DNA of 33,675 nt from an uncultured Porphyromonas sp. (GCA_900546675.1 URDQ01000013.1:1-33675); one strand, 5' to 3'. Positions 24,754 through 33,459 are shown, counted from the stretch's first letter. Notes: a model not told the origin generated them from the sequence alone. Translations and numbers: made by a program.

Positions 24754-26151
24754 ATGACGGTCATCAAATCAATCTCTGGAATACGAGGCACCGTCGGAGG
24801 CTCTCCGACAGACGGCTTCAACCCACTGACGATCGCACACTTTGTCGTGGGGTATGCACAGCACATCAAGCTCTACGAGTCTATCAGCAGACCAACCATC
24901 GTGGTGGGACGCGACGCTAGACTATCGGGAGAGATGGTGCAACAAGTGGTCATCGGCACGCTCCTCGGTATGGGCTGCGATGTAATCAATATAGGACTGG
25001 CTACGACACCGACCACTGAGATGGCTGTCCTAGGGCATCGCGCCGATGGGGGTATCATCATTACCGCTTCGCACAACCCAATCCAGTGGAACGCTCTGAA
25101 GTTCCTAGGGAGCGATGGCACTTTCCTCAATGCAGATCGTGGCAACGAGGTGCTACGTCTCTCGGAGGATCACACCGTACCCTTTGCTTCGGTAGAAGAT
25201 TTGGGACAAGTCATCTCTACCAGCTCCTACCTGCAGAAGCATATCGATGCAATCCTCGCACTACCTGAGGTAGACGTGGAGGCTATCCGCAAGGCTGAGC
25301 TGACGGTCGCCTACGATCCGATCAACTCGGTCGGAGCTATCGCTCTTCCTCCGCTCTTTGAGGCGCTTGGCGTCAAGCAATGGAGAGGAATCAACGATAC
25401 TCCCGATGGTAAGTTCGCACACAACCCTGAGCCACTACCTAGCCACCTCGTGGATCTGTGCGAGCTGGTACGCATAGCGCGTGCCGATGTGGGCTTTTCG
25501 GTAGACCCCGACGTGGATCGCCTGGCGATCATCGACGAGACGGGTCATCCCTTTGGCGAGGAATACACACTAGTAGCTGTCGCCGACTACCTCCTCGGCT
25601 ATCATGAGGGTGGTAACACAGTCTCCAATATGAGTTCGACACGCGCTCTGCGCGACATCACCGAGCAGCATGGCGGTAGCTACACCCCAGCAGCAGTGGG
25701 CGAGGTCAACGTAGTCAAGCGTATGCGAGAGACCGATGCGCTCATCGGCGGCGAGGGCAATGGCGGTGTCATCTATCCGCATCTGCACGCTGGACGAGAT
25801 GCACTCGTTGGCATCGCACTCTTCCTCACTCACTTGGCAAAGAGTGGCGAGACAGTCAGCCAGCTACGTAAGCGCTACCCCGACTACGCTATGTGCAAGC
25901 GCCGTGTGGAGCTACCTGCGGGAACGAACGTGACAGCGCTCTTTGCAAACTTAGAGCGTGAGGTTGCTTCGCTACAGCCTTTGACAGAAGATGGTCTGAA
26001 GATCGACTTCGAGGACTCGTGGGTGCAGATACGTCCCAGCAATACGGAGCCGATCGTCCGTGTCTATACGGAGGCTCCCACCGAGGAGGGCGCATCGGCT
26101 CTCGCAGATCAGTACGTCTCGCTTGTCGAGCAGCAGCTCGCCCGCAAGTAG
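24754..26151 (+). CDS. glmM: Phosphoglucosamine mutase
   Basis: A 465-residue alpha-D-phosphohexomutase. The phospho-serine is S106 in ITASHNPIQWNALKF; the magnesium loop is DPDVDR (D251, D253, D255); the sugar-binding loop is GGEGNGG (332-338); the phosphate-binding segment near the end is RPSNTEPIVRVY. The form of the serine loop is that of the GlmM-like mutases of Bacteroidota, which make glucosamine-1-phosphate for peptidoglycan and LPS. A phosphomannomutase or phosphoglucomutase specificity cannot be fully excluded. rlmD starts 3 bp after its stop. Confidence 0.88.
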   Translation: MTVIKSISGIRGTVGGSPTDGFNPLTIAHFVVGYAQHIKLYESISRPTIVVGRDARLSGEMVQQVVIGTLLGMGCDVINIGLATTPTTEMAVLGHRADGGIIITASHNPIQWNALKFLGSDGTFLNADRGNEVLRLSEDHTVPFASVEDLGQVISTSSYLQKHIDAILALPEVDVEAIRKAELTVAYDPINSVGAIALPPLFEALGVKQWRGINDTPDGKFAHNPEPLPSHLVDLCELVRIARADVGFSVDPDVDRLAIIDETGHPFGEEYTLVAVADYLLGYHEGGNTVSNMSSTRALRDITEQHGGSYTPAAVGEVNVVKRMRETDALIGGEGNGGVIYPHLHAGRDALVGIALFLTHLAKSGETVSQLRKRYPDYAMCKRRVELPAGTNVTALFANLEREVASLQPLTEDGLKIDFEDSWVQIRPSNTEPIVRVYTEAPTEEGASALADQYVSLVEQQLARK

Positions 26152-26154
26152 CCT

Positions 26155-27594
26155 ATGGCAAGAGGTCGCAAAGAGCCTAGATATCTAGACGACGTACTCA
26201 TCGAGCGGATGGGTGCCGAGGGGCAATGCGTGGCACATATCGAGGAGAAGGTACTCTTCGTCCCCTATGCGGCACCAGGCGACCGCTGTCGCATACGTGT
26301 CGGTCGCTCCAAGCGGAACTATATGACAGGGACCATCGAGGAGCTACTAGAGCCTTCGCCACTGCGTGTGGAGCCTCGCTGTGAGGTCTTCGGCACTTGT
26401 GGCGGGTGCAAGTGGCAGCAGCTACCCTACGAGGAGCAGCTCCGTGGCAAGGCGCAGCAAGCCGCAGACGCTATGACCCGCATCGGACACATAGCGATCG
26501 AAGAGACCGAGCCTATCGTAGGGTGTGAAGATCCGTGGCACTACCGCAACAAGGTCGAGTTTACCTTTAGCAAAAGGCGCTGGCTCACCGAGGAGGAACT
26601 CAAAAGCTTGCCCGAGGAAGCGAGCGAACAGGAGCTCTGCGGAGTAGGTTTTCACAAGGCTGGTATGTTTGACAAGGGCCTAGACCTGCACGGCGTGACT
26701 TGTCAGATAGCCGATCCGATAGCTTCGGAGATACGAGACTATCTCAACGATTACTGCCTAGCACGTTGGGAGGAATACCCTTACTACGACCAGCGAGCGC
26801 ACGAGGGTGTGATGCGAACGCTCCTGATCCGCACCACGACACTAGGCGGGTTGATGGTTTTGATCGCTTTTGCTGAGGGCACCGAGGAGCTGCGCGTACA
26901 GCTCCTGGAGGCACTGCGTGTGCGCTTCCCCCAGATCACGTCACTCTACTATATGGTCAATACGAAGTTCAACGACAGCCTGGCCGACCTCCTAGCGCAG
27001 CTCTACAGTGGTGCGCCATACATCGAGGAGGATATGCACGGCTTGCGTTACCGTATCGGTCCTAAGTCTTTCTATCAGACGAATAGCCGGCAGGCGGAGC
27101 GACTCTACGAGAAGGTGCGTGAATATGCTCAGCTCACGGGAGATGAAGTGGTCTACGACCTCTATACAGGTGCTGGGACGATTGCCAACTACTTGGCACA
27201 AAGCTGTAGCTCCGTCATCGGGATCGAGTATGTGCCAGAGGCTGTCGAGGATGCTTTTGTCAATAGGGATCAGAATGGGATCACGAACGCTACCTTCTAC
27301 GCGGGCGATATGAAAGCAATCCTGACCGATGACTTCGTCGCAGCGCATGGTCGTCCTGATGTTCTGGTGACCGACCCGCCGCGTGCAGGTATGGATACGC
27401 CTGTCGTCGATGTGATTCTGCGGGCGGCACCACAGCGCATCGTCTACGTCAGTTGCAACCCCGCAACCCAAGCACGAGACCTAGCGCTTCTCATGGCAGA
27501 GGGGCAGTACCGAGCGGTGCGAGCTTGCGCTGTCGATATGTTTCCCCATACGCATCATGTGGAGCATGTCGTACTGCTGGAGCGCACAGAGTAG
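26155..27594 (+). CDS. rlmD: 23S rRNA (uracil-C5)-methyltransferase, RlmD/RumA type
   Basis: A 479-residue RNA m5U methyltransferase of the TrmA/RumA family. An N-terminal TRAM domain spans about residues 8-68. Cysteines C76, C82 and C85 in CEVFGTCGGC, with C183, match the RumA [4Fe-4S] pattern. The SAM-binding motif is VYDLYTGAGTI, followed by DPPRAGMD and the catalytic Cys C434 in YVSCNPATQARDL. It is translationally linked to glmM (3-bp gap). Bacteroidota often carry several family members, so the target base (U1939 in E. coli RlmD) is inferred. Confidence 0.88.
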   Translation: MARGRKEPRYLDDVLIERMGAEGQCVAHIEEKVLFVPYAAPGDRCRIRVGRSKRNYMTGTIEELLEPSPLRVEPRCEVFGTCGGCKWQQLPYEEQLRGKAQQAADAMTRIGHIAIEETEPIVGCEDPWHYRNKVEFTFSKRRWLTEEELKSLPEEASEQELCGVGFHKAGMFDKGLDLHGVTCQIADPIASEIRDYLNDYCLARWEEYPYYDQRAHEGVMRTLLIRTTTLGGLMVLIAFAEGTEELRVQLLEALRVRFPQITSLYYMVNTKFNDSLADLLAQLYSGAPYIEEDMHGLRYRIGPKSFYQTNSRQAERLYEKVREYAQLTGDEVVYDLYTGAGTIANYLAQSCSSVIGIEYVPEAVEDAFVNRDQNGITNATFYAGDMKAILTDDFVAAHGRPDVLVTDPPRAGMDTPVVDVILRAAPQRIVYVSCNPATQARDLALLMAEGQYRAVRACAVDMFPHTHHVEHVVLLERTE

Positions 27595-27623
27595 CGAGAG
27601 ACCTAAATAGATACAAATAGCAA

Positions 27624-27655
27624 GAGAGGGAGTCCCCGTCGTGGGGCACCCTCTC
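27624..27655. terminator. Hairpin after rlmD, possible terminator
   Basis: GAGAGGG (27624-27630) pairs with CCCTCTC (27649-27655), with an inner CCCC/GGGG stem. It lies 30 bp after the rlmD stop, between converging transcripts. No strong T-run follows on either strand, so intrinsic termination is uncertain. The rest of 27595-27856 shows nothing further except a short tag at 27785-27803. Confidence 0.45.
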
Positions 27656-27784
27656 GTCGCTTCTGTTCAATTTACAACTAAAACTAATCACAAAACAGTC
27701 TTGCCACACGGTGCCTCTTGGGCTCTCCGTGTATGGAACGTGTACGGTACTCACGTATGGTCGCGCTCCGCAAGATGCTACAAT

Positions 27785-27803
27785 AACGTGTAGCCCGTTT
27801 GTA
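27785..27803. repeat. Remnant of the REPIN flank tag
   Basis: AACGTGTAGCCCGTTTGTA is close to AACGTGTAACCCGTTGTA at the outer edge of the first REPIN-like pair (22502) and to the reverse complement of CAGCGGGCTACTCGT after both pairs. The hairpin sequence itself is absent here. Confidence 0.4.
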
Positions 27804-27856
27804 TGTACTTATTGAAAGGTTAAGTAGAATGGGTCTAGGTGAGCAAGCGACTAGAG

Positions 27857-28393
27857 TCACTTCTTGCGCTTGCGATTGTTATCTTGGGTCACCGCTTTCT
27901 CCAGTTCTCGGCGGGAGAAGCTTCCCGAGAAGTTGATCACCGTGTACTCCTCATCGCTAGAGACGATCATATATAGCTCGGAGGCGTTGTCACCCTGTAG
28001 CTGTCCGATCAAGTTGACGATTCCGTTATCGTCCTTGATATACATCAGCTGCTCGAGGTCTGAGTGACGTAGCTCTGTAATAGGGGCGAAGGTGCGACGA
28101 AGCTCTTGTATCGCCTTACGGTCGGAAGAGGTGTAGATGTGTATCGAAGTGATGCCGTCCATAACACCCGACATAGCGTCAGCACCGTCTATCTTAAGGC
28201 TCGCCTTGGGTACGCTTTGGAGCATTGCAGGGGATATATAGATGACATCCACGTTTTTGATCTCCATCAGCCTAGACGTATTGATACGTGTACGAGCTGC
28301 GCCACGCTGCGCCACTGCTGGCAGCCCCATCAGGAGTAGCATCGATAGCGTGATGATGCTCAGGCGTGAGAGATGATTAATATATGCTTTCAT
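27857..28393 (-). CDS. DUF4252 domain-containing secreted protein
   Basis: A 178-residue protein with a signal peptide (residues 1 to about 29, ending LPAVAQ) and no lipobox. The rest resembles DUF4252, a Bacteroidota family of unknown function: YISPAMLQSVP, an alpha-beta body, and the segment YMIVSSDEEYTVINFSG near the end. The C-terminus is very basic (DNNRKRKK). It is the last gene behind an ECF sigma factor and a putative membrane anti-sigma protein, an association I recall for this family in Bacteroidales, so it may be a target or part of that regulatory unit. Confidence 0.8.
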   Translation of the reverse strand: MKAYINHLSRLSIITLSMLLLMGLPAVAQRGAARTRINTSRLMEIKNVDVIYISPAMLQSVPKASLKIDGADAMSGVMDGITSIHIYTSSDRKAIQELRRTFAPITELRHSDLEQLMYIKDDNGIVNLIGQLQGDNASELYMIVSSDEEYTVINFSGSFSRRELEKAVTQDNNRKRKK

Positions 28394-28469
28394 AATCTGT
28401 GTGTGTCTGTATCAGCGGTTCTATATATAAGTCGTTTGAGAGGGCAGATTGTTGCAGTCATAGATGAAA

Positions 28470-29012
28470 TCAATTGCCCGTCAGGATCCACCCACCCTCT
28501 GTGACAAAGGGAATCTTCTCCATCGAGCTTTGGTAAGAGTCCTGCAGGCGACCGAAGATTTGGTCTATCTCCTCGTTTTGCTCAGAGCATAGCTCCATAC
28601 AGTCTCCCAGCTTGGAGAGCGCTGCGAGCGTATACTCATTGACCTGCTCCTGCGGTATGGGCTGACCATTGCGTAGGGACAGCTCCGCCTGTCGGCTGTT
28701 GCGTCCCCACTGGAAGAAGGAGACTCCTACACCGCCCACGATCAGTACGGCAGCGACAGCTGCATACTTACGCACCCATACCTTCCACCGTGGAGTGGTC
28801 TGATAGGAAAGGGATGGCTCCGCCTCTGCGCTCTTCGTCTGCGAAGCAGCACGCTGCAGTGTAGCCTCTAGGAGCATACGATCGGCATAGTATGGTGAGC
28901 CAGGCTCCTCCTGAAGGAGTGCTAGGTAGAGGACAAACTCCTCATCGGGCGTGGACAATCCGTCGTAGTAACGCTCCAATAGTTGCTCTATATCGTGTGA
29001 TGAATGTATCAT
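28470..29012 (-). CDS. Putative anti-sigma factor, single-pass membrane protein
   Basis: A 180-residue protein with one transmembrane segment at about residues 83-101 (KYAAVAAVLIVGGVGVSFF). The cytoplasmic N-terminal part, IEQLLERYYDGLSTPDEE, resembles the start of many Bacteroidota anti-sigma-like proteins. The C-terminal part, about 80 residues and probably periplasmic, is helical and acidic. No zinc HxxxCxxC motif of classical anti-sigma factors is visible. The role is inferred from position: it starts 39 bp after the ECF sigma gene and precedes a secreted DUF4252 protein. Confidence 0.65.
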   Translation of the reverse strand: MIHSSHDIEQLLERYYDGLSTPDEEFVLYLALLQEEPGSPYYADRMLLEATLQRAASQTKSAEAEPSLSYQTTPRWKVWVRKYAAVAAVLIVGGVGVSFFQWGRNSRQAELSLRNGQPIPQEQVNEYTLAALSKLGDCMELCSEQNEEIDQIFGRLQDSYQSSMEKIPFVTEGGWILTGN

Positions 29013-29051
29013 AGTGACTTGTGTAGTCTATAAATAGTGAGGTACTCGAGA

Positions 29052-29558
29052 TTAGGCTTTCATATCAGCAAAGAGAGCTCTCGCCTCTTTGCGCAGTCGT
29101 GAGATCATCGATCGAACGGTCACCTCCTTGAGTCCCATACGCTGTGCCGTCTCATCGTTGGTCAGCATCATCTCCTGTCGTAGTCGCCACACCTCTTGCT
29201 GCTGCTCGGGGAGCGTAGCGACCCAGTCGTCGATGCGTGCTAGCTGCTCCTTGGCAATGAGCTGCTCTTGGGGTGTCGTCGTGACTAGAGGCATCTCGAG
29301 CTCCGTAGGCTCTTCGGCATTGCGCAGACGCTGTGCGGGTGCCCGTAGCGTATCGATGCATTTGTTGCGAGCGATGCGGATGGCGTAAGCCTTCGGTGAG
29401 GCGACCTCCTCCAGATGGTCTCGTTGCTCCCAGAGCTTGATGAGCACCTCTTGGGTCACATCCTCAGCCTCCATCTCGTTGGATAGGAGAGCCATACAGA
29501 CCTGTAGGATCGTCGGCCGTAGGGGGACGTAGGTCTGTATGAAAGTGGCTCCATCCAT
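29052..29558 (-). CDS. ECF RNA polymerase sigma factor
   Basis: A 168-residue sigma-70 family protein with only regions 2 and 4. Region 2 includes AEDVTQEVLIKLWEQRDHL and KAYAIRIARNKCIDTLR; region 4 includes LPEQQQEVWRLRQEMMLTNDETAQRMGLKEVTVRSMISRLRK read as consecutive helices of the HTH. I chose the ATG at 29558; an in-frame GTG at 29567 would add three residues. It heads an operon with a putative anti-sigma factor and a DUF4252 protein. No TAnnTTTG box is seen upstream, which would suit autoregulation from an ECF-type promoter, but I cannot point to one. Confidence 0.9.
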   Translation of the reverse strand: MDGATFIQTYVPLRPTILQVCMALLSNEMEAEDVTQEVLIKLWEQRDHLEEVASPKAYAIRIARNKCIDTLRAPAQRLRNAEEPTELEMPLVTTTPQEQLIAKEQLARIDDWVATLPEQQQEVWRLRQEMMLTNDETAQRMGLKEVTVRSMISRLRKEARALFADMKA

Positions 29559-29738
29559 TGTAATCACTGTAAACTAAAAACTAACTCAATGTATAACTAA
29601 CTACGCTCGGATCAACAATCCATAAGAGCGTCGTACACCATTAAGACGAGTGAGTCGTCAAAATGTTGCAGCGGATAGTACCAAGATCGCAACTCTCGCC
29701 AGTTCCCACAGCCTTCATAAGCTAGAATCATCGCTTCT

Positions 29739-29898
29739 CCACGTGGAAAATCTCAAACCGCCACGTGGAAAAAGAAAATTCTCCACGTAGGCGCGAATCA
29801 TTTCCTCCGAAGTTTCATTTGATTCCTCCGAAGTTTTATTTCTCGCCCACGTGGAGAATAAAAAATAGCCACGTGGTTGTTTGACATTTGCCACGTGG
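29739..29898. repeat. 160-bp phased octamer element, copy 2
   Basis: Octamers start at 29739, 29761, 29783, 29847, 29869 and 29891. Five are exactly CCACGTGG; the third is CCACGTAG. Starts are 22 bp apart on each side and 64 bp apart across the core, symmetric about 29818.5. The central 90 bp (29778-29867) are identical to 9033-9122 in copy 1, while the outer spacers differ. The outermost right pair forms a perfect 12-bp inverted repeat (29865-29876 and 29891-29902). The remainder of the gap 29568-29983 shows no gene. Confidence 0.88.
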
Positions 29899-29905
29899 CT
29901 ATCCC

Positions 29906-29935
29906 AGCACCGCCTAAATGAAAAGTGCGGTGGCT
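29906..29935 (-). terminator. Hairpin after the LRR operon, possible terminator
   Basis: AGCACCGC and GCGGTGGCT pair with one bulged base around a 13-nt loop, about 50 bp beyond the stop of the last LRR gene on the minus strand. No T-run follows, so the call is tentative. Confidence 0.35.
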
Positions 29936-29983
29936 TGACCGAATAGAGTAGGAAGGTCGTCTTGACAGTTCCTTATGACTACC

Positions 29984-31303
29984 TTATCTACGTATCTCAA
30001 AGCGTGTCACTAGGTCGCCAGCTTGTAAGATGTAAGCTCCCTCGAGGAGGTGTGACACATCTAGCGTGTTCCCTGGAGATGAGATAGTAAAGAGTAGCTC
30101 TCCAGCCATCGTATAGCAAGCAACGCTAGAGATACTCGGATCGGTCAGGTAGAGGGTCTCTGAGGTGATAGTCGGATAGACGATAGGCTTGCTTGACAGC
30201 TCTAGCTGATCTATACTCTGGGCATCAGCTCCGCTGTAGGGAGCGTACTTCCTATCATTCGTGTAGTAGAGTACAGTCCAGTTTTTATCTCGAGCGACTT
30301 GAACAGCATCCTTGCTACAGACATTCTCCTCTAGAGGATAGGTCTCATCATATACGGCTATTTGAGCCGGCTTGTCGGCACTAGCGTTAGCAGTAGGTAG
30401 AGACTTGGCTAGAGCTAGCATCTGCTCCTTAGATATTTTGTTATTCTCTAGGTAAAGCTTATGAGCCGATGGGCAGGCGGAGAAATCTAGGGCAGTGATC
30501 TCATTGAGGTAACACTTAAGAATCTGGAGAGCTGTCAAGGTGGAGAGGTCTAGACTTTGGAGCTTATTGCGCTCGCAATAGATGGTGTTGAGCTTGGTGC
30601 ATCCAGTCGTAATCAACTTCGTGAGCTGATTGTAGCCACAGCTCACTCCTTGTAGTTGCTTATTGGCCGATAAGTCGAGCGAAGTCAGACCACAGTTCGT
30701 ACACTCTAGAGTCTTTAGAGCTGTCGCTCCCGAAGTGTTGAACTCGGTAAGAGGATTTTCGGAGCAGACGAACTGTTTGAGTGCTGAGTTATTTGCCAGG
30801 TCGATCTTAGATAGCTTATTCTCTGAGCAGTTAACCCAAGTAAGCTTCTCGCACTTTGAGATGTCGAGAGAGGTCAGTTGGTTCTTATGGCAGAAGATCA
30901 TCGTCAGTTGAGGCGCATTGCTAAAGTCTAGATGGGTAAGCTCATTCTCCTCGCAGTCGATGCGGTCGAGATAATTAGCGTGGTCAAACGTGATGTCCGT
31001 CACCCCATTCTTAAAGGTCGCTAGGTACTTGACAGGGCCTGTGATTGTTACAGTCTGATCAGTCAACGCATACTTCCTCCAGTCCTGCTCGAGGATAGGA
31101 GAGGATAGTCCCGTGGCTTGCACCTCTACGGCATCTTTAGAGACGACCTTCATATAGACAGAGTCTCCGATGTTGAACTTCGTCTGTATGGTGATAACCT
31201 GCTGCTCCTGAGCTCGTAGACTCATCGAGGTAGCTCCGCATAGCGTGATGACTAGTCCAGCCATAAGGCGCCAGATATTTGTATGGTAATAGTTGTATGA
31301 CAT
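29984..31303 (-). CDS. Leucine-rich-repeat surface protein with T9SS sorting domain
   Basis: A 439-residue secreted protein. Residues 1-31 form a signal peptide ending LRAQ. A beta-rich region follows, then about eight to nine 21-residue leucine-rich repeats (roughly 105-300) of the pattern LxxLxCxxNxLTxLDLS, each with a Cys in the strand position, as in internalin-like proteins of Porphyromonas such as InlJ. After the repeats comes a segment with ENVCSKDAVQVARDKNWTVLYY, shared with the neighbour. The last 66 residues (374-439, from IVYPTI to FEIRR) look like a type A T9SS C-terminal sorting domain. Likely exported by T9SS and surface-attached; an adhesion role is an inference. It starts 20 bp after its paralogue. 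Confidence 0.85.
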   Translation of the reverse strand: MSYNYYHTNIWRLMAGLVITLCGATSMSLRAQEQQVITIQTKFNIGDSVYMKVVSKDAVEVQATGLSSPILEQDWRKYALTDQTVTITGPVKYLATFKNGVTDITFDHANYLDRIDCEENELTHLDFSNAPQLTMIFCHKNQLTSLDISKCEKLTWVNCSENKLSKIDLANNSALKQFVCSENPLTEFNTSGATALKTLECTNCGLTSLDLSANKQLQGVSCGYNQLTKLITTGCTKLNTIYCERNKLQSLDLSTLTALQILKCYLNEITALDFSACPSAHKLYLENNKISKEQMLALAKSLPTANASADKPAQIAVYDETYPLEENVCSKDAVQVARDKNWTVLYYTNDRKYAPYSGADAQSIDQLELSSKPIVYPTITSETLYLTDPSISSVACYTMAGELLFTISSPGNTLDVSHLLEGAYILQAGDLVTRFEIRR

Positions 31304-31323
31304 TGTAGTATGGTTTTGGATTG

Positions 31324-32493
31324 TTAGAGAGAAAAGAGCTGTCCGTCACAACCTGAGACGGAGAGGAGGTAGTGCCCACGTAGCCACCCCTCTGTAGAGA
31401 TAGCAAATCGTGTAGAGGGTATACCGCTACGCTGGTAGTGGCAGGCACCCTGTAGATCGAAGATGGTTATCGTGGCTCCTAGAGGCACTCGGTCTATGAC
31501 TAGCTCTCGGTCGTATAGCGAGAGCTGTGGTAGATATGGTGTCACATCGGGGCGCATCACAGCATTATCTTGAGACCCTTCGTAAGGTACGCCAAAGCCC
31601 CCGTTAGCTCCACCACGAGAGTCCATAGCATCCCAACCCAACTTCTTGAGGAGGGCGACCTGCTCCACGGTACAGACGTTGGTATCCTTAGCCTCTTTAG
31701 TGTCGACAACCATAAAGATGCCACGATGATCCATAGCCGTACGATCTGGAAGCGTCTGACAGATGGTCGTAAGAGTAGCGCCTTGAAGATTATTCCCCTG
31801 ACAAGCGACCTCGTCGAGTTCAGGATTGCTGGAGAAGTCTAGCTTAGTAATCTGATTGTACTCGCAGAGGACCTTAATGAGTAGCGGACATGGTGAGGTG
31901 TCAATCTCAGTAAGTTTATTCTCAAAGCAGTACAGCCATCTTAGATTGCTGAGTCCAGTCAAGTCTATCGACTTTAATCTGTTTTGATAGCATGAGATCT
32001 CAAAGATCTCTTTACAGCCTGTCATAATAAGCTCTTCGAGATCGCACTGTACGCAGTTGAGTCTACCGAGCTGAGGGCAAGGAGAGACATCTAGTCGCTT
32101 CAGTGGATTGCTCTCGCAAAAGAGCAACATAAGCGACTTGCAGGCAGTCAAGTCCAATGAGGTGAGTTGATTTCCCTGACAGCCTAATCCCTCAAGCTTT
32201 GGACACTGTGAGAGATCGATAGAGGTGATATTACACCCATAGCAATAGACTTGGCTGAGTTTGCCCTCTATGGCAAAGGTTTGAGCCGTCACTTCATAGG
32301 TAGACTCTTTGTCATACACAATCTTTCCCTTGAGACCATTTATTGTAATGTCAGACCCAGAGAGTGTTAGCTTTAGCTTACTCCCTATAGGTGCTGTCGT
32401 AATTGCTACAAAGCGATCTGCCCACGCTCCCTGCGTCAAGAGAGAGAGTAGTAGCATCAATAAGATGCTACGACGAGATACTAGTCCTTTCAT
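31324..32493 (-). CDS. Leucine-rich-repeat surface protein, paralogue
   Basis: A 389-residue protein with signal peptide (residues 1-25, ending QGAWA) and about eight Cys-containing 21-residue LRRs (for example LEGLGCQGNQLTSLDL, LMLLFCESNPLKRLDV, IFEISCYQNRLKSIDL). The post-repeat segment KDTNVCTVEQVALLKKLGWD matches that of the adjacent paralogue. The final 66 residues have the strand pattern of a T9SS sorting domain (LSLYDRELVIDRVPLGATI, TIFDLQGA, LRGHYLLSVSG), but the usual basic last residues are replaced by GQLFSL. It lies between the FISUMP-like gene (27-bp gap) and the other LRR gene (20-bp gap), so all three are probably one transcript. Confidence 0.82.
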   Translation of the reverse strand: MKGLVSRRSILLMLLLSLLTQGAWADRFVAITTAPIGSKLKLTLSGSDITINGLKGKIVYDKESTYEVTAQTFAIEGKLSQVYCYGCNITSIDLSQCPKLEGLGCQGNQLTSLDLTACKSLMLLFCESNPLKRLDVSPCPQLGRLNCVQCDLEELIMTGCKEIFEISCYQNRLKSIDLTGLSNLRWLYCFENKLTEIDTSPCPLLIKVLCEYNQITKLDFSSNPELDEVACQGNNLQGATLTTICQTLPDRTAMDHRGIFMVVDTKEAKDTNVCTVEQVALLKKLGWDAMDSRGGANGGFGVPYEGSQDNAVMRPDVTPYLPQLSLYDRELVIDRVPLGATITIFDLQGACHYQRSGIPSTRFAISTEGWLRGHYLLSVSGCDGQLFSL

Positions 32494-32520
32494 ATAGTCA
32501 GCGTATCGTGATAGTCCCTC

Positions 32521-33459
32521 TTACTCGACATCCTTAAAGGGACGTATCCCGAATTTGAACAGATTGGAGTTGTAGCTTATATAGACCATCTGAGGGATAT
32601 AAGCGATCGTCCACACGAAACCAGTCTGCTCTTCGTGTGGGCTACTAGTCCAGTAAAAAGCGCCAGCTCCCATAACCTCTGCGTGCTTCTGTGGGTGATA
32701 GTATACAGCTGACGGTAGGATCCGGATGACATCATCTTGATCGTCTTTGCTCCAAAACTCTTCCGTTGCAATGTCATCGATAGTCCCCGTATAGTCGCTA
32801 CCAAGGTAACGGACGGTAATCTTAAGATGTGCATCTAGACTCCCTATCTGATGCTGCCCGACTACCTCATAGCGATATGCCGCTAGGAGACTATTCTCCG
32901 TTGCTACTGGGAAGTCTGGATGCATCTCTGTAGTCCCTCGCTTGAAGCGTAGGGCATAGCTCACCTTGCTCCCCTTTATGGACTTATAGTCTGAGAGGTA
33001 AGAAGCCTTGACACTACCCACCTGTATGGCCTCTGGGACATCTGTGTAGGACTTGTTAGTGCCAAACATTATGTAAATCTCATACTTGGGGCCAAATGAC
33101 GGCATCAGCACAGCTGCTTCATACCGAGTGGGCGTATGATAACCTGCAGGGCATACAGTGCCTACCTCGTCAAAAGCATAGTAGCCCGACGCATCATTGC
33201 TCTGGCTAGTGGCAAAAGTTCCTGCCTCCTTACCTACATTATACTCCGCCACATACTCTATACCCATCATTGGTCTTGCAGGGGTCTCCTTGACCAGCTC
33301 GAAGCGAATGCTGTCGATCTGATCTAGAGGCATCTCAGTGACCTGACTTTGCTGATAGATGCGTAGGTGCGTAGGCGGATTAGTTTGCTGTCCCCAAGCT
33401 GGCTGTAGGCTATAGAGCAGAGATAGCGCTACGAAAAGCGACAAGTAATACTGTTTCAT
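32521..33459 (-). CDS. Secreted protein with FISUMP/DUF1566-like C-terminus
   Basis: A 312-residue protein with a signal peptide (residues 1-23, ending PAWG). The segment THLRIYQQSQVTEMPLDQIDSIRF is an N-terminal module I recognise from many Bacteroidota surface proteins. TVCPAGYHTPTRYEAAVLMP and the C-terminal FYWTSSPHEEQ ... FKFGIRPFKDVE fit the fold of FISUMP/DUF1566-type domains, often found in surface lectin-like or adhesive proteins. No lipobox and no obvious T9SS domain is visible. It is first in an apparent operon with two LRR proteins. Function is unknown and the domain call is by pattern only. Confidence 0.7.
   Translation of the reverse strand: MKQYYLSLFVALSLLYSLQPAWGQQTNPPTHLRIYQQSQVTEMPLDQIDSIRFELVKETPARPMMGIEYVAEYNVGKEAGTFATSQSNDASGYYAFDEVGTVCPAGYHTPTRYEAAVLMPSFGPKYEIYIMFGTNKSYTDVPEAIQVGSVKASYLSDYKSIKGSKVSYALRFKRGTTEMHPDFPVATENSLLAAYRYEVVGQHQIGSLDAHLKITVRYLGSDYTGTIDDIATEEFWSKDDQDDVIRILPSAVYYHPQKHAEVMGAGAFYWTSSPHEEQTGFVWTIAYIPQMVYISYNSNLFKFGIRPFKDVE

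Noticed and set aside
29571..29616. Possible eighth heptad tract (AAACTAA AAACTAA)
   Set aside because: Only two units match and they do not keep the TRGMNRT pattern beyond that; A/T-rich leader sequence explains it.
29739..29898. CRISPR-like reading of the regularly spaced octamers
   Set aside because: The repeats are only 8 bp with 14-bp gaps, the array is mirror-symmetric about a core, and there are no cas genes.
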